Of a stretch of 34,734 bases of DNA, positions 6,785 through 14,852 are shown one piece after another. The stretch is taken from assembly GCA_030057915.1 (NCBI GenBank), contig JASGUC010000021.1:1-34734 (forward strand). The letters run 5' to 3'. Position numbers and translations under genes: made by a program. Under the pieces are notes generated by a model that searched no databases, had not been told where the DNA came from, and saw only the letters and a program-made list of their open reading frames with translations. The DNA is from Pseudomonadota bacterium. GTDB taxonomy: Bacteria > Desulfobacterota > Syntrophia > Syntrophales > UBA8958. Positions within the stretch are counted from its first letter, which is position 1. Every line of letters begins with the position of its first letter.

Positions 6785-8094
6785 CACAACCTCTCATCCT
6801 CGATGCGAATCAACACCGTAGGTTCATGGACCACATCCAAACGGTCGATCCGCGTCAAGGCCTCCCGGACGTCCAGCTCCCGGGCCTTGTGCGTCGTCAT
6901 TACCACCGGCACCGCCCCGTCCTTCTTTCTCCCCTTCTGGATGACCGAGGCGATGCTGATATTCATTTCTCCAAGGATGCCGCTTATCTTCGAGAGGACG
7001 CCGGCCTTGTCGGCGGCCATGAAACGGAAATAATAGTTCGTGCGAATCTCCGGAAAGGGGATGAGCCGGATGTCGTCGATTATATCCTCGCTCAGGGAGC
7101 GATAGGGGACAAGGCGGCTGACCCCGTGGATCATCCCTCTGGCGATGTCGATGATATCGCTGATTACCGCACTGGCCGTAGGCATCATCCCCGCCCCCTG
7201 ACCGTAGAGGAATACCGGTCCAGAGGAGCTGCCGATGATATGAAAGGCGTTGAAGTTAGAGTTTACGTTGGCCAGCATCGCGTCGGCGGGGATCATCGTG
7301 GGGTGAATCCGCGCCTCAACCTGGTCCCCCCGGGAGAAGGCCAGGGCCAGCAATTTAATGCGGTATCCGAATTCTTTTGCAAATTCCAGGTCCTGCATAC
7401 TGATATTGGAGATTCCCTCTCGATAGATCTGGTCGATGTTGACTCGTTTCCCGTAAGCCAGGGACAGGACGATGGCCAGCTTGTGGGCCGTATCGATGCC
7501 TTCGATATCGAACGTCGGGTCCGCCTCCGCAAAACCCAGGGCCTGAGCCTCCTTCAGGACGACCTGGAAAGGCTTCTCCTCGTCGGTCATCTTCGAGAGG
7601 ATATAGTTGGAGGTCCCGTTCATGATCGCCATGAAGGAGTCGATCCGGTTCCCCACCAGCGATTCCTTGAGGGTCTTTACGATGGGGATCGTGCCGCCGA
7701 CACTGGCCTCGAAACGGATATCCACGTGGCGGCGGTCCGCGGTCCGGAACACCTCGTTGCCGTGGGTGGCCAGGAGGGCCTTGTTGGCGGTGACGACGTG
7801 TTTCCCATTGGCAAGGGCCGAAAGGATATAGGAGCGCGCCGGCTCATAGCCCCCCATGAGTTCGATGACGATGTCGATATCCGGATCGTGGATAATCTTT
7901 GCCGCCTCGGTGGTCAACAGCCCTGGCGGGACGGAGACAACCCGGGGCGTTGTAATGTCCAGATCTGCGATTCTCTTGAGAAAAAGACGGGCCCCCAGAC
8001 GCCTCTCGATGAGGCCGCCGTTTTCCTGCAACAGTCTGACCACCCCGGCGCCGATGGTTCCGAAACCTATCAATCCCAACGTAATTGTCTTCAT
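6784..8094 (-). CDS. hom: Homoserine dehydrogenase
   Basis: A 436-aa enzyme that reduces aspartate semialdehyde to homoserine with NAD(P)H, the branch point to threonine and methionine. The N-terminal Rossmann motif GFGTIGAGV starts at residue 10. The central catalytic region includes the NGTSNYIL segment and EADPTFDIEGIDTAHK, both typical of the family. The C-terminal part from about residue 350 is an ACT domain (FMAADKAGVLSKISGILGE), which in this family usually mediates feedback by threonine. I chose the ATG at 8094, which gives MKTITLGLIGFG. A longer frame to 8145 adds 17 residues that do not match the family. It is the first gene of the minus-strand run; apgM overlaps its stop. Confidence 0.95.
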   Translation of the reverse strand: MKTITLGLIGFGTIGAGVVRLLQENGGLIERRLGARLFLKRIADLDITTPRVVSVPPGLLTTEAAKIIHDPDIDIVIELMGGYEPARSYILSALANGKHVVTANKALLATHGNEVFRTADRRHVDIRFEASVGGTIPIVKTLKESLVGNRIDSFMAIMNGTSNYILSKMTDEEKPFQVVLKEAQALGFAEADPTFDIEGIDTAHKLAIVLSLAYGKRVNIDQIYREGISNISMQDLEFAKEFGYRIKLLALAFSRGDQVEARIHPTMIPADAMLANVNSNFNAFHIIGSSSGPVFLYGQGAGMMPTASAVISDIIDIARGMIHGVSRLVPYRSLSEDIIDDIRLIPFPEIRTNYYFRFMAADKAGVLSKISGILGEMNISIASVIQKGRKKDGAVPVVMTTHKARELDVREALTRIDRLDVVHEPTVLIRIEDERL

Positions 8095-8125
8095 GGCTGG
8101 ACATCCCAATTGAATTTGTCGCGTT

Positions 8126-8152
8126 TTTATAATAGCGGCGGACATTTGTCAA
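8126..8152 (-). promoter_or_regulatory. Candidate promoter of the hom operon
   Basis: On the minus strand a perfect TTGACA (8152-8147) is followed after 15 bp by TATAAA (8131-8126). A 17-bp spacing would use the overlapping TAAAAA. It lies about 30 bp upstream of the hom ATG and is divergent from the purM promoter at 8184-8212. It is the only visible promoter for the six-gene run. Confidence 0.5.
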
Positions 8153-8183
8153 AACAAATTCCCACCCGCGCCCAAGGCATCGA

Positions 8184-8212
8184 TTGACTTTGCCGGTCTC
8201 TTGAGCTATGAA
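8184..8212 (+). promoter_or_regulatory. Candidate purM promoter
   Basis: TTGACT (8184-8189), a 17-bp spacer, then TATGAA (8207-8212) on the plus strand. It is close to sigma-70 consensus with ideal spacing. It would leave a leader of about 90 nt before purM. Confidence 0.55.
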
Positions 8213-8240
8213 TTCGGCGACCGGCCCGGTGGCGATTTTC

Positions 8241-8252
8241 CGTTTATAAACG
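8241..8252. promoter_or_regulatory. 12-bp palindrome in the purM leader (possible operator)
   Basis: CGTTTATAAACG is a perfect 12-bp palindrome about 30 bp downstream of the purM -10 and inside its leader. The position would suit a repressor, but I do not recognise it as a known purine regulator site, and a chance AT-rich palindrome is possible. Confidence 0.25.
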
Positions 8253-8306
8253 AAAAGCTTCGCTTTCCATGCGGTTCGGAACCCTACCCCCATGAGGATG
8301 ACAAGG

Positions 8307-9350
8307 ATGACTACTACCTATCGACAGGCCGGCGTGGATATCGATCGGGCCAATCTTTTTATCGAGAAGATCAAACCCTTGGTGAGCGACGCCTCCCGGA
8401 AAGAGGTCATGGGGCGGATCGGCGGCTTCGGCGGTCTTTTTCGTCTCGATCTGAGCCGGACCCCGGATCCCGTCCTCGTTTCGTCCACCGACGGCGTGGG
8501 GACCAAACTCAAGATCGCCCAGATGATGGACCGTCATGACACCATCGGCATCGATCTGGTGGCGATGTGCGTCAACGACGTTATCGTCCAGGGAGCGGAA
8601 CCGCTGTTCTTCCTCGATTATCTGGCGACCGGCAGGCTTGGCGTCGAGACGGGGGTGGATATTGTCCGGGGCATTGTCCGGGGATGTCTCGAGGCCGGCT
8701 GCGCCCTCATCGGCGGCGAAACGGCGGAAATGCCCGGTTTTTACCAGGAGGGCGAATATGACCTCGCGGGCTTTTGCGTAGGCGTGGTCAACAGCGACCG
8801 CATCATCGACGGATCGGGAATCGGTGTCGGCGACCGCATCATCGGCCTGGCCTCCAGCGGCCTGCATAGCAACGGCTATTCCCTGGCCCGGACCATTCTC
8901 TTCGACATGGCCAAGCTGGGCATCGCCTCCCGTCCCGCGGGACTGGATGCCCCCATCGGCGAAGAACTCCTCAAGCCCACCCGGATCTACGTCAAGCCCC
9001 TGCTAGAATTGATGAAGGGCTTCCCCATCAAGGGCTTGGCGCATATTACCGGCGGCGGCTTCCTCGACAATCTGCCCCGCGTCATCCCGGAATCATGCAA
9101 GGCCGTGATTTATCGGCACAGTTGGCCGACGCCGCCCATATTTTCCCTATTGCAGGAGCTGGGAGGGGTGGCGGAGGCGGAAATGTGGCGGGTCTTCAAT
9201 ATGGGGGTGGGGATGATGATCGTCGTTTCCGAAGAGGACCGGGATGAAGTCATGAAGAGGATGGCCATGCTGGGAGAGCGGCCATTCGGCATCGGTCACA
9301 TAGAAAAACGATCAGGACAAGAGGCGGCCGTCCAGATTACCGATTTATGA
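8307..9350 (+). CDS. purM: Phosphoribosylformylglycinamidine cyclo-ligase (AIR synthetase)
   Basis: A 347-aa enzyme for the ATP-dependent closure of FGAM to aminoimidazole ribonucleotide in de novo purine synthesis. Family motifs are clear: TYRQAGVDI at the N-terminus, STDGVGTKLKIA (glycine-rich nucleotide segment), CALIGGETAEMPGFY, and LAHITGGGF toward the C-terminus. The length matches other PurM proteins. Three in-frame ATGs occur at 8292, 8298 and 8307. I chose 8307 because the protein then begins at the conserved MTTTYRQAGVDI and a GAGG lies at a suitable distance upstream. purN follows with a 4-bp ATGA overlap. No other pur genes are adjacent. Confidence 0.96.
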   Translation: MTTTYRQAGVDIDRANLFIEKIKPLVSDASRKEVMGRIGGFGGLFRLDLSRTPDPVLVSSTDGVGTKLKIAQMMDRHDTIGIDLVAMCVNDVIVQGAEPLFFLDYLATGRLGVETGVDIVRGIVRGCLEAGCALIGGETAEMPGFYQEGEYDLAGFCVGVVNSDRIIDGSGIGVGDRIIGLASSGLHSNGYSLARTILFDMAKLGIASRPAGLDAPIGEELLKPTRIYVKPLLELMKGFPIKGLAHITGGGFLDNLPRVIPESCKAVIYRHSWPTPPIFSLLQELGGVAEAEMWRVFNMGVGMMIVVSEEDRDEVMKRMAMLGERPFGIGHIEKRSGQEAAVQITDL

Positions 9351-10009
9351 AAGACAAGCTCAACCTTGGCGTCCTCGTTTCGGGAGGGGGCTCCAATCTC
9401 CAGGCGATCATCGACAACATCGAGGCGGGGCGTCTGGATGCGCGGATAAGGATCGTCATCAGCAACAATGCCGACGCCTTCTCGCTCCAGCGTTGCCGGA
9501 ACCACAAGGTCGCGGCGATCGTGGTGGATCATCGCGACTACGCCTCCCGGGAGGATTTCGATCAGCGCTTGATCGACATCCTTCGCTCCCATGACGTGGA
9601 ACTGGTGATCATGGCGGGTTTCATGAGGATCCTCACGGAGGCTTTCCTCGCCGCGTTTCCCATGCGGATCATGAATATTCATCCGGCGCTCCTTCCCGCC
9701 TTCCCGGGACTGCACGTCCAGAAACAGGCCCTGGACTACGGCGTCCGCTTTTCCGGATGCACGGTCCACTTCGCCGACGGCGGCGTGGACACGGGCCCCA
9801 TTATCATCCAGGCCGTGGTTCCCGTATTCGATGAGGACAATGAAGAATTGCTGGCCGCCCGGATCCTCCGGGAGGAGCATAGGATATATTCCCGGGCCAT
9901 TCAGTGGTATGCGGAGGGCCGTCTGGAGGTGCGAGGGCGCAAGGTGGCGCTCAAGGGATGCCCCGGGGGGGAGGACCGGGCGCTGCACAACCCCCCCCTC
10001 TCGGCATGA
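9347..10009 (+). CDS. purN: Phosphoribosylglycinamide formyltransferase
   Basis: A 220-aa GAR transformylase that moves the formyl group from 10-formyltetrahydrofolate to GAR, the third step of purine synthesis. The N-terminal phosphate-binding segment VSGGGSNLQAI is present. The catalytic Asn and His are in NIHPALLPAFPG (about residues 108-119), and the catalytic Asp is in FADGGVDTGPII (about 143-154). The last 20 or so residues, rich in Gly and Pro, exceed the family's usual end. The start overlaps the purM stop by four bases, so the two are translationally coupled. The enzyme is the folate-dependent type, not the formate-using PurT. Confidence 0.96.
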   Translation: MKDKLNLGVLVSGGGSNLQAIIDNIEAGRLDARIRIVISNNADAFSLQRCRNHKVAAIVVDHRDYASREDFDQRLIDILRSHDVELVIMAGFMRILTEAFLAAFPMRIMNIHPALLPAFPGLHVQKQALDYGVRFSGCTVHFADGGVDTGPIIIQAVVPVFDEDNEELLAARILREEHRIYSRAIQWYAEGRLEVRGRKVALKGCPGGEDRALHNPPLSA

Positions 10010-10111
10010 CGGTCCAGGCTGGGACGTCGCCGCCGGGAGCCCGCCGCCTCCGCGCCGGATGGCGCCTGGAAGGTTCGCTTTGGACAAAAACCGGAAAAGG
10101 GAGGAACAGGG

Positions 10112-11425
10112 ATGACGACCAGCGACCTGAATTTTGAAATACCGGCCCTGGGGAAAGCCACCATTCCCTCGCCGGTAACCGTCAGCTATTTTACCCCCGA
10201 CGAACGGCGGATCATCTACGACAACGATCTGCGGCATCTCTCCTCTCATCCCTGGGATATCCGGCCGCCGCTGTCCATCGAGGTCGCCGGTCCCCGCCGG
10301 ATGATCTACTTCGATCCGCCCAAGACCAAGGCGGCTATCATCACCTGCGGCGGTCTCTGCCCGGGGATCAACGATGTCATCCGCGCGATCGTCATGGAAC
10401 TCCATCATCGTTACGGCGTCCAGAACATAGTGGGAATAAAATATGGTTTTCAGGGGCTTATCCCCTCTTTCGGCCACGAGGTGGTAGAATTGTCTCCGGA
10501 ACTGGTAAAGGATGTCCACGCCGTGGGCGGCAGCATCCTTTCCTCCTCCCGGGGGAAGCAGGACGTCGGTGAAATCGTCAATGTCTTAAAGAGGATGAAC
10601 ATCGACATCTTCTTTTGCATCGGCGGCGACGGCACCATGCGGGCGACGGAACAGATCACGGAGGAGATTGCCCGGAGGAGGCTGGATATCAGCGTGATCG
10701 GCATCCCCAAGACAATAGATAACGATTTGAATCTCGTGGACAAGACCTTCGGCTTCGATACGGCTATTGCCGAGGCCGTGCAGGCGATCAGGTGCGCCCA
10801 TGTGGAGGCCAAGGGGGCGCCCATGGGGATCGGTCTCGTGAAGCTCATGGGCCGGCAATCGGGACATATAGCGGTGCATGCCGCCCTGGCGCAGAACGAC
10901 GCCAACTTCGTTCTCATCCCTGAAGTGCCCTTCGATCTGGAAGGTGAAAGAGGGTTTCTAAAGGTCCTGGAAAGGCGTTTGCGCCGCCGCTGCCATTGCG
11001 TCATCCTGGTGGCGGAGGGGGCCGGGCAGGAGTTCTTCTTCAGGGAGGAGGACGACTTCGAGACGGACGCCTCGGGCAATCTGAAGCTCTTCGACATCGG
11101 TCCGTATCTCAAGTGCGCCATCGAGGAGCATTTCAATAAAGTCGGTCTTCCGATAAACCTCAAGTATATCGATCCGAGTTATATGATCCGCAGCGTCCCG
11201 GCCAATGCCGGAGACAGCATTTACTGCGGCGCCCTGGGCCAATACGCCGTCCATGCCGGCATGAGCGGCAAGACCGGGATGCTGGTCGGGCTTTTCCGCG
11301 GGGAGTACGTCCACTTGCCCCTACGGGCCGTCATGTCGGGGCGAAAGGTCGATCCGACCGGCAATATCTGGATGCGGGTGATCGAATCGACCGGCCAGCC
11401 CATGGCGATGAAAAACGAAGGCTGA
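10112..11425 (+). CDS. 6-phosphofructokinase, Gly/Lys (plant/trypanosome-like) type
   Basis: A 437-aa phosphofructokinase that would phosphorylate fructose 6-phosphate. The fold begins near residue 72 ([17 protein letters not shown]), after an N-terminal extension of about 70 residues seen in the long group. Two positions report phosphoryl-donor type. GGDGT at 171-175 has glycine where pyrophosphate-dependent enzymes carry aspartate. PKTIDND at 199-205 has the lysine typical of pyrophosphate enzymes instead of the glycine of classical ATP enzymes. That Gly/Lys pairing is found in ATP-dependent plant and trypanosomatid enzymes, so ATP is the likely donor. The likely catalytic base is Asp203. 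A strong SD (GGGAGG) precedes the ATG. It follows purN by about 100 bp and may be co-transcribed with it. Confidence 0.9.
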   Translation: MTTSDLNFEIPALGKATIPSPVTVSYFTPDERRIIYDNDLRHLSSHPWDIRPPLSIEVAGPRRMIYFDPPKTKAAIITCGGLCPGINDVIRAIVMELHHRYGVQNIVGIKYGFQGLIPSFGHEVVELSPELVKDVHAVGGSILSSSRGKQDVGEIVNVLKRMNIDIFFCIGGDGTMRATEQITEEIARRRLDISVIGIPKTIDNDLNLVDKTFGFDTAIAEAVQAIRCAHVEAKGAPMGIGLVKLMGRQSGHIAVHAALAQNDANFVLIPEVPFDLEGERGFLKVLERRLRRRCHCVILVAEGAGQEFFFREEDDFETDASGNLKLFDIGPYLKCAIEEHFNKVGLPINLKYIDPSYMIRSVPANAGDSIYCGALGQYAVHAGMSGKTGMLVGLFRGEYVHLPLRAVMSGRKVDPTGNIWMRVIESTGQPMAMKNEG

Positions 11426-11461
11426 AAACACCAGGAGCGATCGAGCCGCCGCAAAAAAGGC

Positions 11462-11490
11462 TTGCATATTTTCCCCTATTGATGTAGCAA
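11462..11490 (+). promoter_or_regulatory. Weak candidate rpmB promoter
   Basis: TTGCAT (11462-11467), a 17-bp spacer and TAGCAA (11485-11490) lie in the gap before rpmB. The -35 is good and the spacing ideal, but the -10 matches poorly. The segment is flanked by GCTTGC and GCAAGC, a possible short stem. Confidence 0.25.
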
Positions 11491-11522
11491 GCACGCCACT
11501 ATTGCTCGTGAGGGGTGTTATC

Positions 11523-11720
11523 ATGTCCAGAGTATGTGAAGTATGCGGGAAAGGGCCCGTGGTGGGAAACAACGTCAGTCACGCCAACAACAAAAGCAAG
11601 CGGGTTTGGCGGCCCAACCTCCAGAAGATACGCGCCTTGGACGAAAAGAACGGGGCGGTGCGCCGCATCAAGATCTGCACCCGCTGCCTCAGATCGGGAT
11701 TCGTCCGGAAGGCCGTTTGA
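11523..11720 (+). CDS. rpmB: 50S ribosomal protein L28
   Basis: A 65-aa ribosomal protein of the large subunit. It begins [12 protein letters not shown] and contains [17 protein letters not shown], the conserved L28 core. Two CxxC pairs (CEVC near the start, CTRC near the end) make it the zinc-ribbon form. I chose the ATG at 11523, with GAGG nine bases upstream; a longer frame to 11502 adds seven unconserved residues. It is a solitary gene here; rpmG, its partner in many genomes, is not adjacent. The stop directly abuts the stop of the convergent gene at 11721. Confidence 0.95.
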   Translation: MSRVCEVCGKGPVVGNNVSHANNKSKRVWRPNLQKIRALDEKNGAVRRIKICTRCLRSGFVRKAV

Positions 11721-12518
11721 TCAGTAGCGCGGATCGAAGCCGGCGCCGCGGATGGCCGCGAGAGCCGGCGCCATGAAGTCATCGTAATCCCGCACCAGCT
11801 CCATCCCCCGCTTCATGACCTCCGTCAACATGTCCAGCGCCCGGTCGTCTTCTCGGGAGATGCCGAACTTGCCCGCAAAAAGCTGGACCCTGCCCTCCAG
11901 GGTCATGAAGCGCCTGATCCGTTCCGGATTGTAGAACGCCGCCCCCGCCTCCATGGTTTCCGCCACCGTCGCCGGCGACAGGCCGTAGAGCCAGGCGATG
12001 TCGGCACTGAATTCCGCGAGTTTTTCCGTGACGGTGAAGCGCATGGCATCGCATATCAGGGCGATCATCCTCTCGCCCTCCTCCCCTTCCGCGTCGTGCA
12101 TGGCCAGATCGAAGGTCATCTCGATCGCCATGTGGGAACGGTAGGCGGCCTGGGCATGGGGGATGGGCGCCCCCTGATATTCATAAATGTCCTGGATCGG
12201 CGCTACCAGCGGCTTTCCCTTCAAATATGTGTAGCCTTGGGAGTCGGGATTGAATTCCCGGATGGGCTCGACGGGAATCGTCCCGTGATGGGACAGATCG
12301 TCCACCATGAGGTGGAATTGCACGAAGGCATTCTTCCGGTGTTCGTGGGGCAAGGGGGCGAAACGGGAGATGCCGTGTGTTTCCCATGCGGTGATCCCTT
12401 TGTGAAGGGGAAGGAGGTCGGGACAGATATTGTAGATGAACAGATCGAGATAATCGCCGCCGCGGACTTTCCCCTCGAGATACCGGTCGAGCAGCCGGGT
12501 ATGGGTCAATATCAGCAT
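11721..12518 (-). CDS. Conserved hypothetical protein, His/Asp-rich
   Basis: A 265-aa predicted soluble protein that I cannot assign to a family. It has no signal peptide or membrane segment. The N-terminal 80 residues are rich in possible metal ligands: LTHTRLLD, YNICPDLLPLHKG, ETHGISRF and HLMVDDLSHHG. That spacing of His and Asp is reminiscent of helical zinc-dependent phospholipase C-like hydrolases, but this is only a pattern resemblance. The C-terminal half is helical, with a long charged stretch around ISREDDRALDMLTEVMKR. A strong SD (AAGGAG) precedes the ATG. It is convergent with rpmB with no gap and probably follows the DUF4911-like gene 168 bp upstream. Confidence 0.7.
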   Translation of the reverse strand: MLILTHTRLLDRYLEGKVRGGDYLDLFIYNICPDLLPLHKGITAWETHGISRFAPLPHEHRKNAFVQFHLMVDDLSHHGTIPVEPIREFNPDSQGYTYLKGKPLVAPIQDIYEYQGAPIPHAQAAYRSHMAIEMTFDLAMHDAEGEEGERMIALICDAMRFTVTEKLAEFSADIAWLYGLSPATVAETMEAGAAFYNPERIRRFMTLEGRVQLFAGKFGISREDDRALDMLTEVMKRGMELVRDYDDFMAPALAAIRGAGFDPRY

Positions 12519-12686
12519 ATCGATACTCCTTATGCCCCGCCCTTATTCCGGGCCGACGATGGCCTTCCTACCCCCCGTCCTCCCCGTCCGATCCCAAGGC
12601 CGCCTGCTGTCCTGCCGAAGGCCGGGCAATCCCCTTTTGTGGCGATGGCGAGACCTTTGAAAAATGCCGTTTCCGAGTGCCCGTCA
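12519..12686 (-). other. Gap between two minus-strand genes
   Basis: 168 bp holding the AAGGAG SD of the downstream gene. I see no clear promoter, stem-loop with T-tract, or small conserved ORF in it. Confidence 0.4.
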
Positions 12687-12965
12687 TCATGTCGGCGGAG
12701 GCCGGAATGCTTTGTTTGCAGGGCTTGGCCTGGCCGCCGTCCTCCCTTCCGAATCAGGGTGGGGGATCCTTCGGCAGGCGATGACTTCCGATAGCCGGGC
12801 AAGGATCTCGACGGCCTCTGCTTCAAAATCCGGCATGATGGTGACGCGCACCCGGGCGAGGCGCGGATCGATGGTGGTTATGGAGGCCAGACGCCCGTAC
12901 CCCTCCAGCAGGAACTGGAACAACGCCAGATCGCGGGGCGACATTTCGAGGTCCATGGTGGTCAC
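12687..12965 (-). CDS. DUF4911-like small protein
   Basis: A protein of up to 92 aa. The segment from GRLASITTIDPRLARVRVTI through FEAEAVEILARL resembles DUF4911, a small domain of unknown function seen in deltaproteobacteria and Firmicutes. The domain has a beta-hairpin with a TTxD motif followed by an acidic helix. The C-terminal 25 residues (Pro/Ala/Arg rich) extend beyond it. Possible starts are 12965, 12956 and 12944. The promoter-like pair just upstream would place the transcript start almost at 12965, which favours an inner ATG or a leaderless message. It is transcribed divergently from recJ. Confidence 0.6.
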   Translation of the reverse strand: MTTMDLEMSPRDLALFQFLLEGYGRLASITTIDPRLARVRVTIMPDFEAEAVEILARLSEVIACRRIPHPDSEGRTAARPSPANKAFRPPPT

Positions 12966-12971
12966 GGCCTG

Positions 12972-13001
12972 TTTGTATGCCGACTATCCCGGCCGTGTCA
13001 A
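12972..13001 (-). promoter_or_regulatory. Candidate promoter of the DUF4911-like gene
   Basis: On the minus strand TTGACA (13001-12996) is followed after 18 bp by TACAAA (12977-12972). The -35 is perfect, the -10 matches four of six, and the spacing is slightly long. It is back to back with the recJ promoter. Confidence 0.45.
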
Positions 13002-13020
13002 TAGAAAAGCAAATTCCCGC

Positions 13021-13048
13021 TTGACATTGCCACTGGCAAGTATATGAT
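13021..13048 (+). promoter_or_regulatory. recJ promoter with internal dyad
   Basis: TTGACA (13021-13026), a 16-bp spacer and TATGAT (13043-13048), a near-consensus sigma-70 promoter 33 bp before the recJ start. The spacer contains a perfect dyad, TTGCCA-C-TGGCAA (13027-13039), exactly between the -35 and -10. A repressor bound there would block RNA polymerase. Confidence 0.65.
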
Positions 13049-13080
13049 ACGTCGTCAAAATTAAAGGAAGATACTTCGAT

Positions 13081-14823
13081 TTGAGGAATAAGGATTCTTT
13101 GCCGGTTACCAGGTGGCGTTTTGCCCCGGGAAAAGAGGATATTACGAGAGAACTGGCCAGGGAGCTGGGCATCCTGCCGGTGATCTCCAAGATCCTCATG
13201 AGCAGAGACATCCAAAACCTTGACGACGCAAGGAGATTTCTCTTCCCCTCCCTTAACGACCTGCACAATCCCTTTCTCATGCGGGACATGAAAAAGGCGG
13301 TCCAGCGGGTGATCCAAGCCATCGCCCGGAAGGAAAAGGTCGTTGTCTTCGGCGATTACGATGCCGACGGCATAACCTCCACCGCCGTGCTCCTCAGGTT
13401 TCTCCGCCCCCTGCTGCCGGAGATCGATTATTACATCCCCGACCGCATTGCGGAAGGCTACGGTCTCAACCGCAACGCCATAGATGTCCTCCAGCGACGC
13501 GGCGTCGGTTTGATCATCACCGTTGACTGCGGGGTTTCCGATCGGGAAGAGGTGCAATACGCCCTCACCCGGGGCATGGACACGATCATCCTGGATCATC
13601 ACGAGGTTCCGGAGGAACTGCCGCCCGCCGCGGCGGTGATCAACCCGCATCGCCGCGATTGTCCCTTTCCCTTCAAGGACCTTGCCGGCGTTGGCATCGC
13701 CTTCAACTTTATCATCTGCCTGCGGGGCAGGTTGCGGGAGGCGGGATTCTGGACCAAGCGTAACTATCCAAATCTCAAAGAATATCTCGATCTTGTGGCC
13801 CTGGGCACCATTGGGGACATCTCGCCTCTCGTAGATGAAAACCGCATCTTCACCAAGATCGGCCTGGAACTCATCACCGAGGAACGTCGCGTCGGACTCA
13901 AGGCCCTGAAAGAGATCTGCGGCATCGAAACCCAGGCGATCGACTCCAACCGGGCCTCTTTCTGTCTCATCCCCCGGATCAACGCCGCCGGTCGGGTCGG
14001 CTCTCCCGCCGCAGCGGTCAGGCTCCTCCTTACCGACGATCTCGACGATGCCCGGGAATTGGCCAGACTCCTGGACGGTTACAATCGCCAGCGGCAGGCG
14101 ATGGAAAGGAGCATCCTCGAGGAGATCCTCGCGGAGATCGACCAAACGATGGACCCGCTTTCCCGGTCGGCCCTCGTTTTTGCCTCTTCCAACTGGCACC
14201 CGGGGGTCATCGGCATCGTCGCGGCAAGGCTCGTCGATCGCTTTTACCGCCCCGCCATGCTCATCAGTCTGAACAACGGCATCGGCAAGGGCTCCGGGCG
14301 TAGCATACTGGATTTCAACATCTACCAGGGCCTGAAAAAATGCGATTCCCTGCTACTGTCCTACGGCGGCCATCAATATGCCGCCGGGATCTCCATCCGG
14401 GAGGAACACATCGGCGACTTTCGTCGTCTGCTGGAGAAGGTGATCAGGGAGGATGTTCAGCCCGGGAATATGATCTCCCAAACGGCCATCGACGCTCAAT
14501 GCCAGCTTAGGGATGTCAATCATGAGCTTCTGAATCAGATGACGATGCTGGCGCCCTTTGGCAGCCGTAATCCGGAGCCGATCCTGTGCGTGCGGAACGT
14601 GAATGTGGCCGCTACCAATGTGGTGGGCAACAACCATCTGCGCCTGCGCTTACATGGCGACGGCGTTTCCTGCAACGGCATCTGGTTCAGCAAGGGGCAT
14701 CTGGCCCGCCACCTGACCAGTGGAACGACCTCGGACATCGCCTTCACCCCCCAATTCAACCACTGGAACGGCATCAGTGAGATCCAATTGAAAATGCGGG
14801 ACATATCCGTTGCGGAAAACTGA
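13081..14823 (+). CDS. recJ: Single-stranded-DNA-specific exonuclease RecJ
   Basis: A 580-aa 5'-3' exonuclease acting on single-stranded DNA in recombination and repair (RecF pathway, mismatch and base-excision repair). The DHH-superfamily metal motifs are in order: FGDYDADGITS (GDYDADG at 91-97), TVDCGVS (DCG at 149-151), LDHHEVP (DHH at 172-174). The DHHA1 region follows with SSNWHPGVIGIVAARL and later GGHQYAAG. The length equals that of E. coli RecJ (577). The start is a TTG with AAAGGAAG about ten bases upstream. It is a single gene, divergent from the DUF4911-like gene and convergent with livF. Confidence 0.96.
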   Translation: MRNKDSLPVTRWRFAPGKEDITRELARELGILPVISKILMSRDIQNLDDARRFLFPSLNDLHNPFLMRDMKKAVQRVIQAIARKEKVVVFGDYDADGITSTAVLLRFLRPLLPEIDYYIPDRIAEGYGLNRNAIDVLQRRGVGLIITVDCGVSDREEVQYALTRGMDTIILDHHEVPEELPPAAAVINPHRRDCPFPFKDLAGVGIAFNFIICLRGRLREAGFWTKRNYPNLKEYLDLVALGTIGDISPLVDENRIFTKIGLELITEERRVGLKALKEICGIETQAIDSNRASFCLIPRINAAGRVGSPAAAVRLLLTDDLDDARELARLLDGYNRQRQAMERSILEEILAEIDQTMDPLSRSALVFASSNWHPGVIGIVAARLVDRFYRPAMLISLNNGIGKGSGRSILDFNIYQGLKKCDSLLLSYGGHQYAAGISIREEHIGDFRRLLEKVIREDVQPGNMISQTAIDAQCQLRDVNHELLNQMTMLAPFGSRNPEPILCVRNVNVAATNVVGNNHLRLRLHGDGVSCNGIWFSKGHLARHLTSGTTSDIAFTPQFNHWNGISEIQLKMRDISVAEN

Positions 14824-14852
14824 CGTCCCGCCACTGTCCCCTTCCGGGGCGG

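Noticed and set aside
5735..8187. Long plus-strand frames (over 430 codons each) opposite apgM and hom
   Set aside because: They mirror the codon pattern of two well-recognised genes on the other strand, lack SD sites, and encode no recognisable domain. GC-rich third positions create such shadows.
12823..14199. 458-codon minus-strand frame opposite recJ, and a 407-codon minus-strand frame opposite purN and phosphofructokinase (9296-10519)
   Set aside because: Antisense shadows of conserved genes with intact motifs on the plus strand.
14824..14852. Hairpin CCCC-TTCC-GGGG between convergent recJ and livF as a bidirectional terminator
   Set aside because: A stem exists but there is no U-tract on either side; support is too weak to list.
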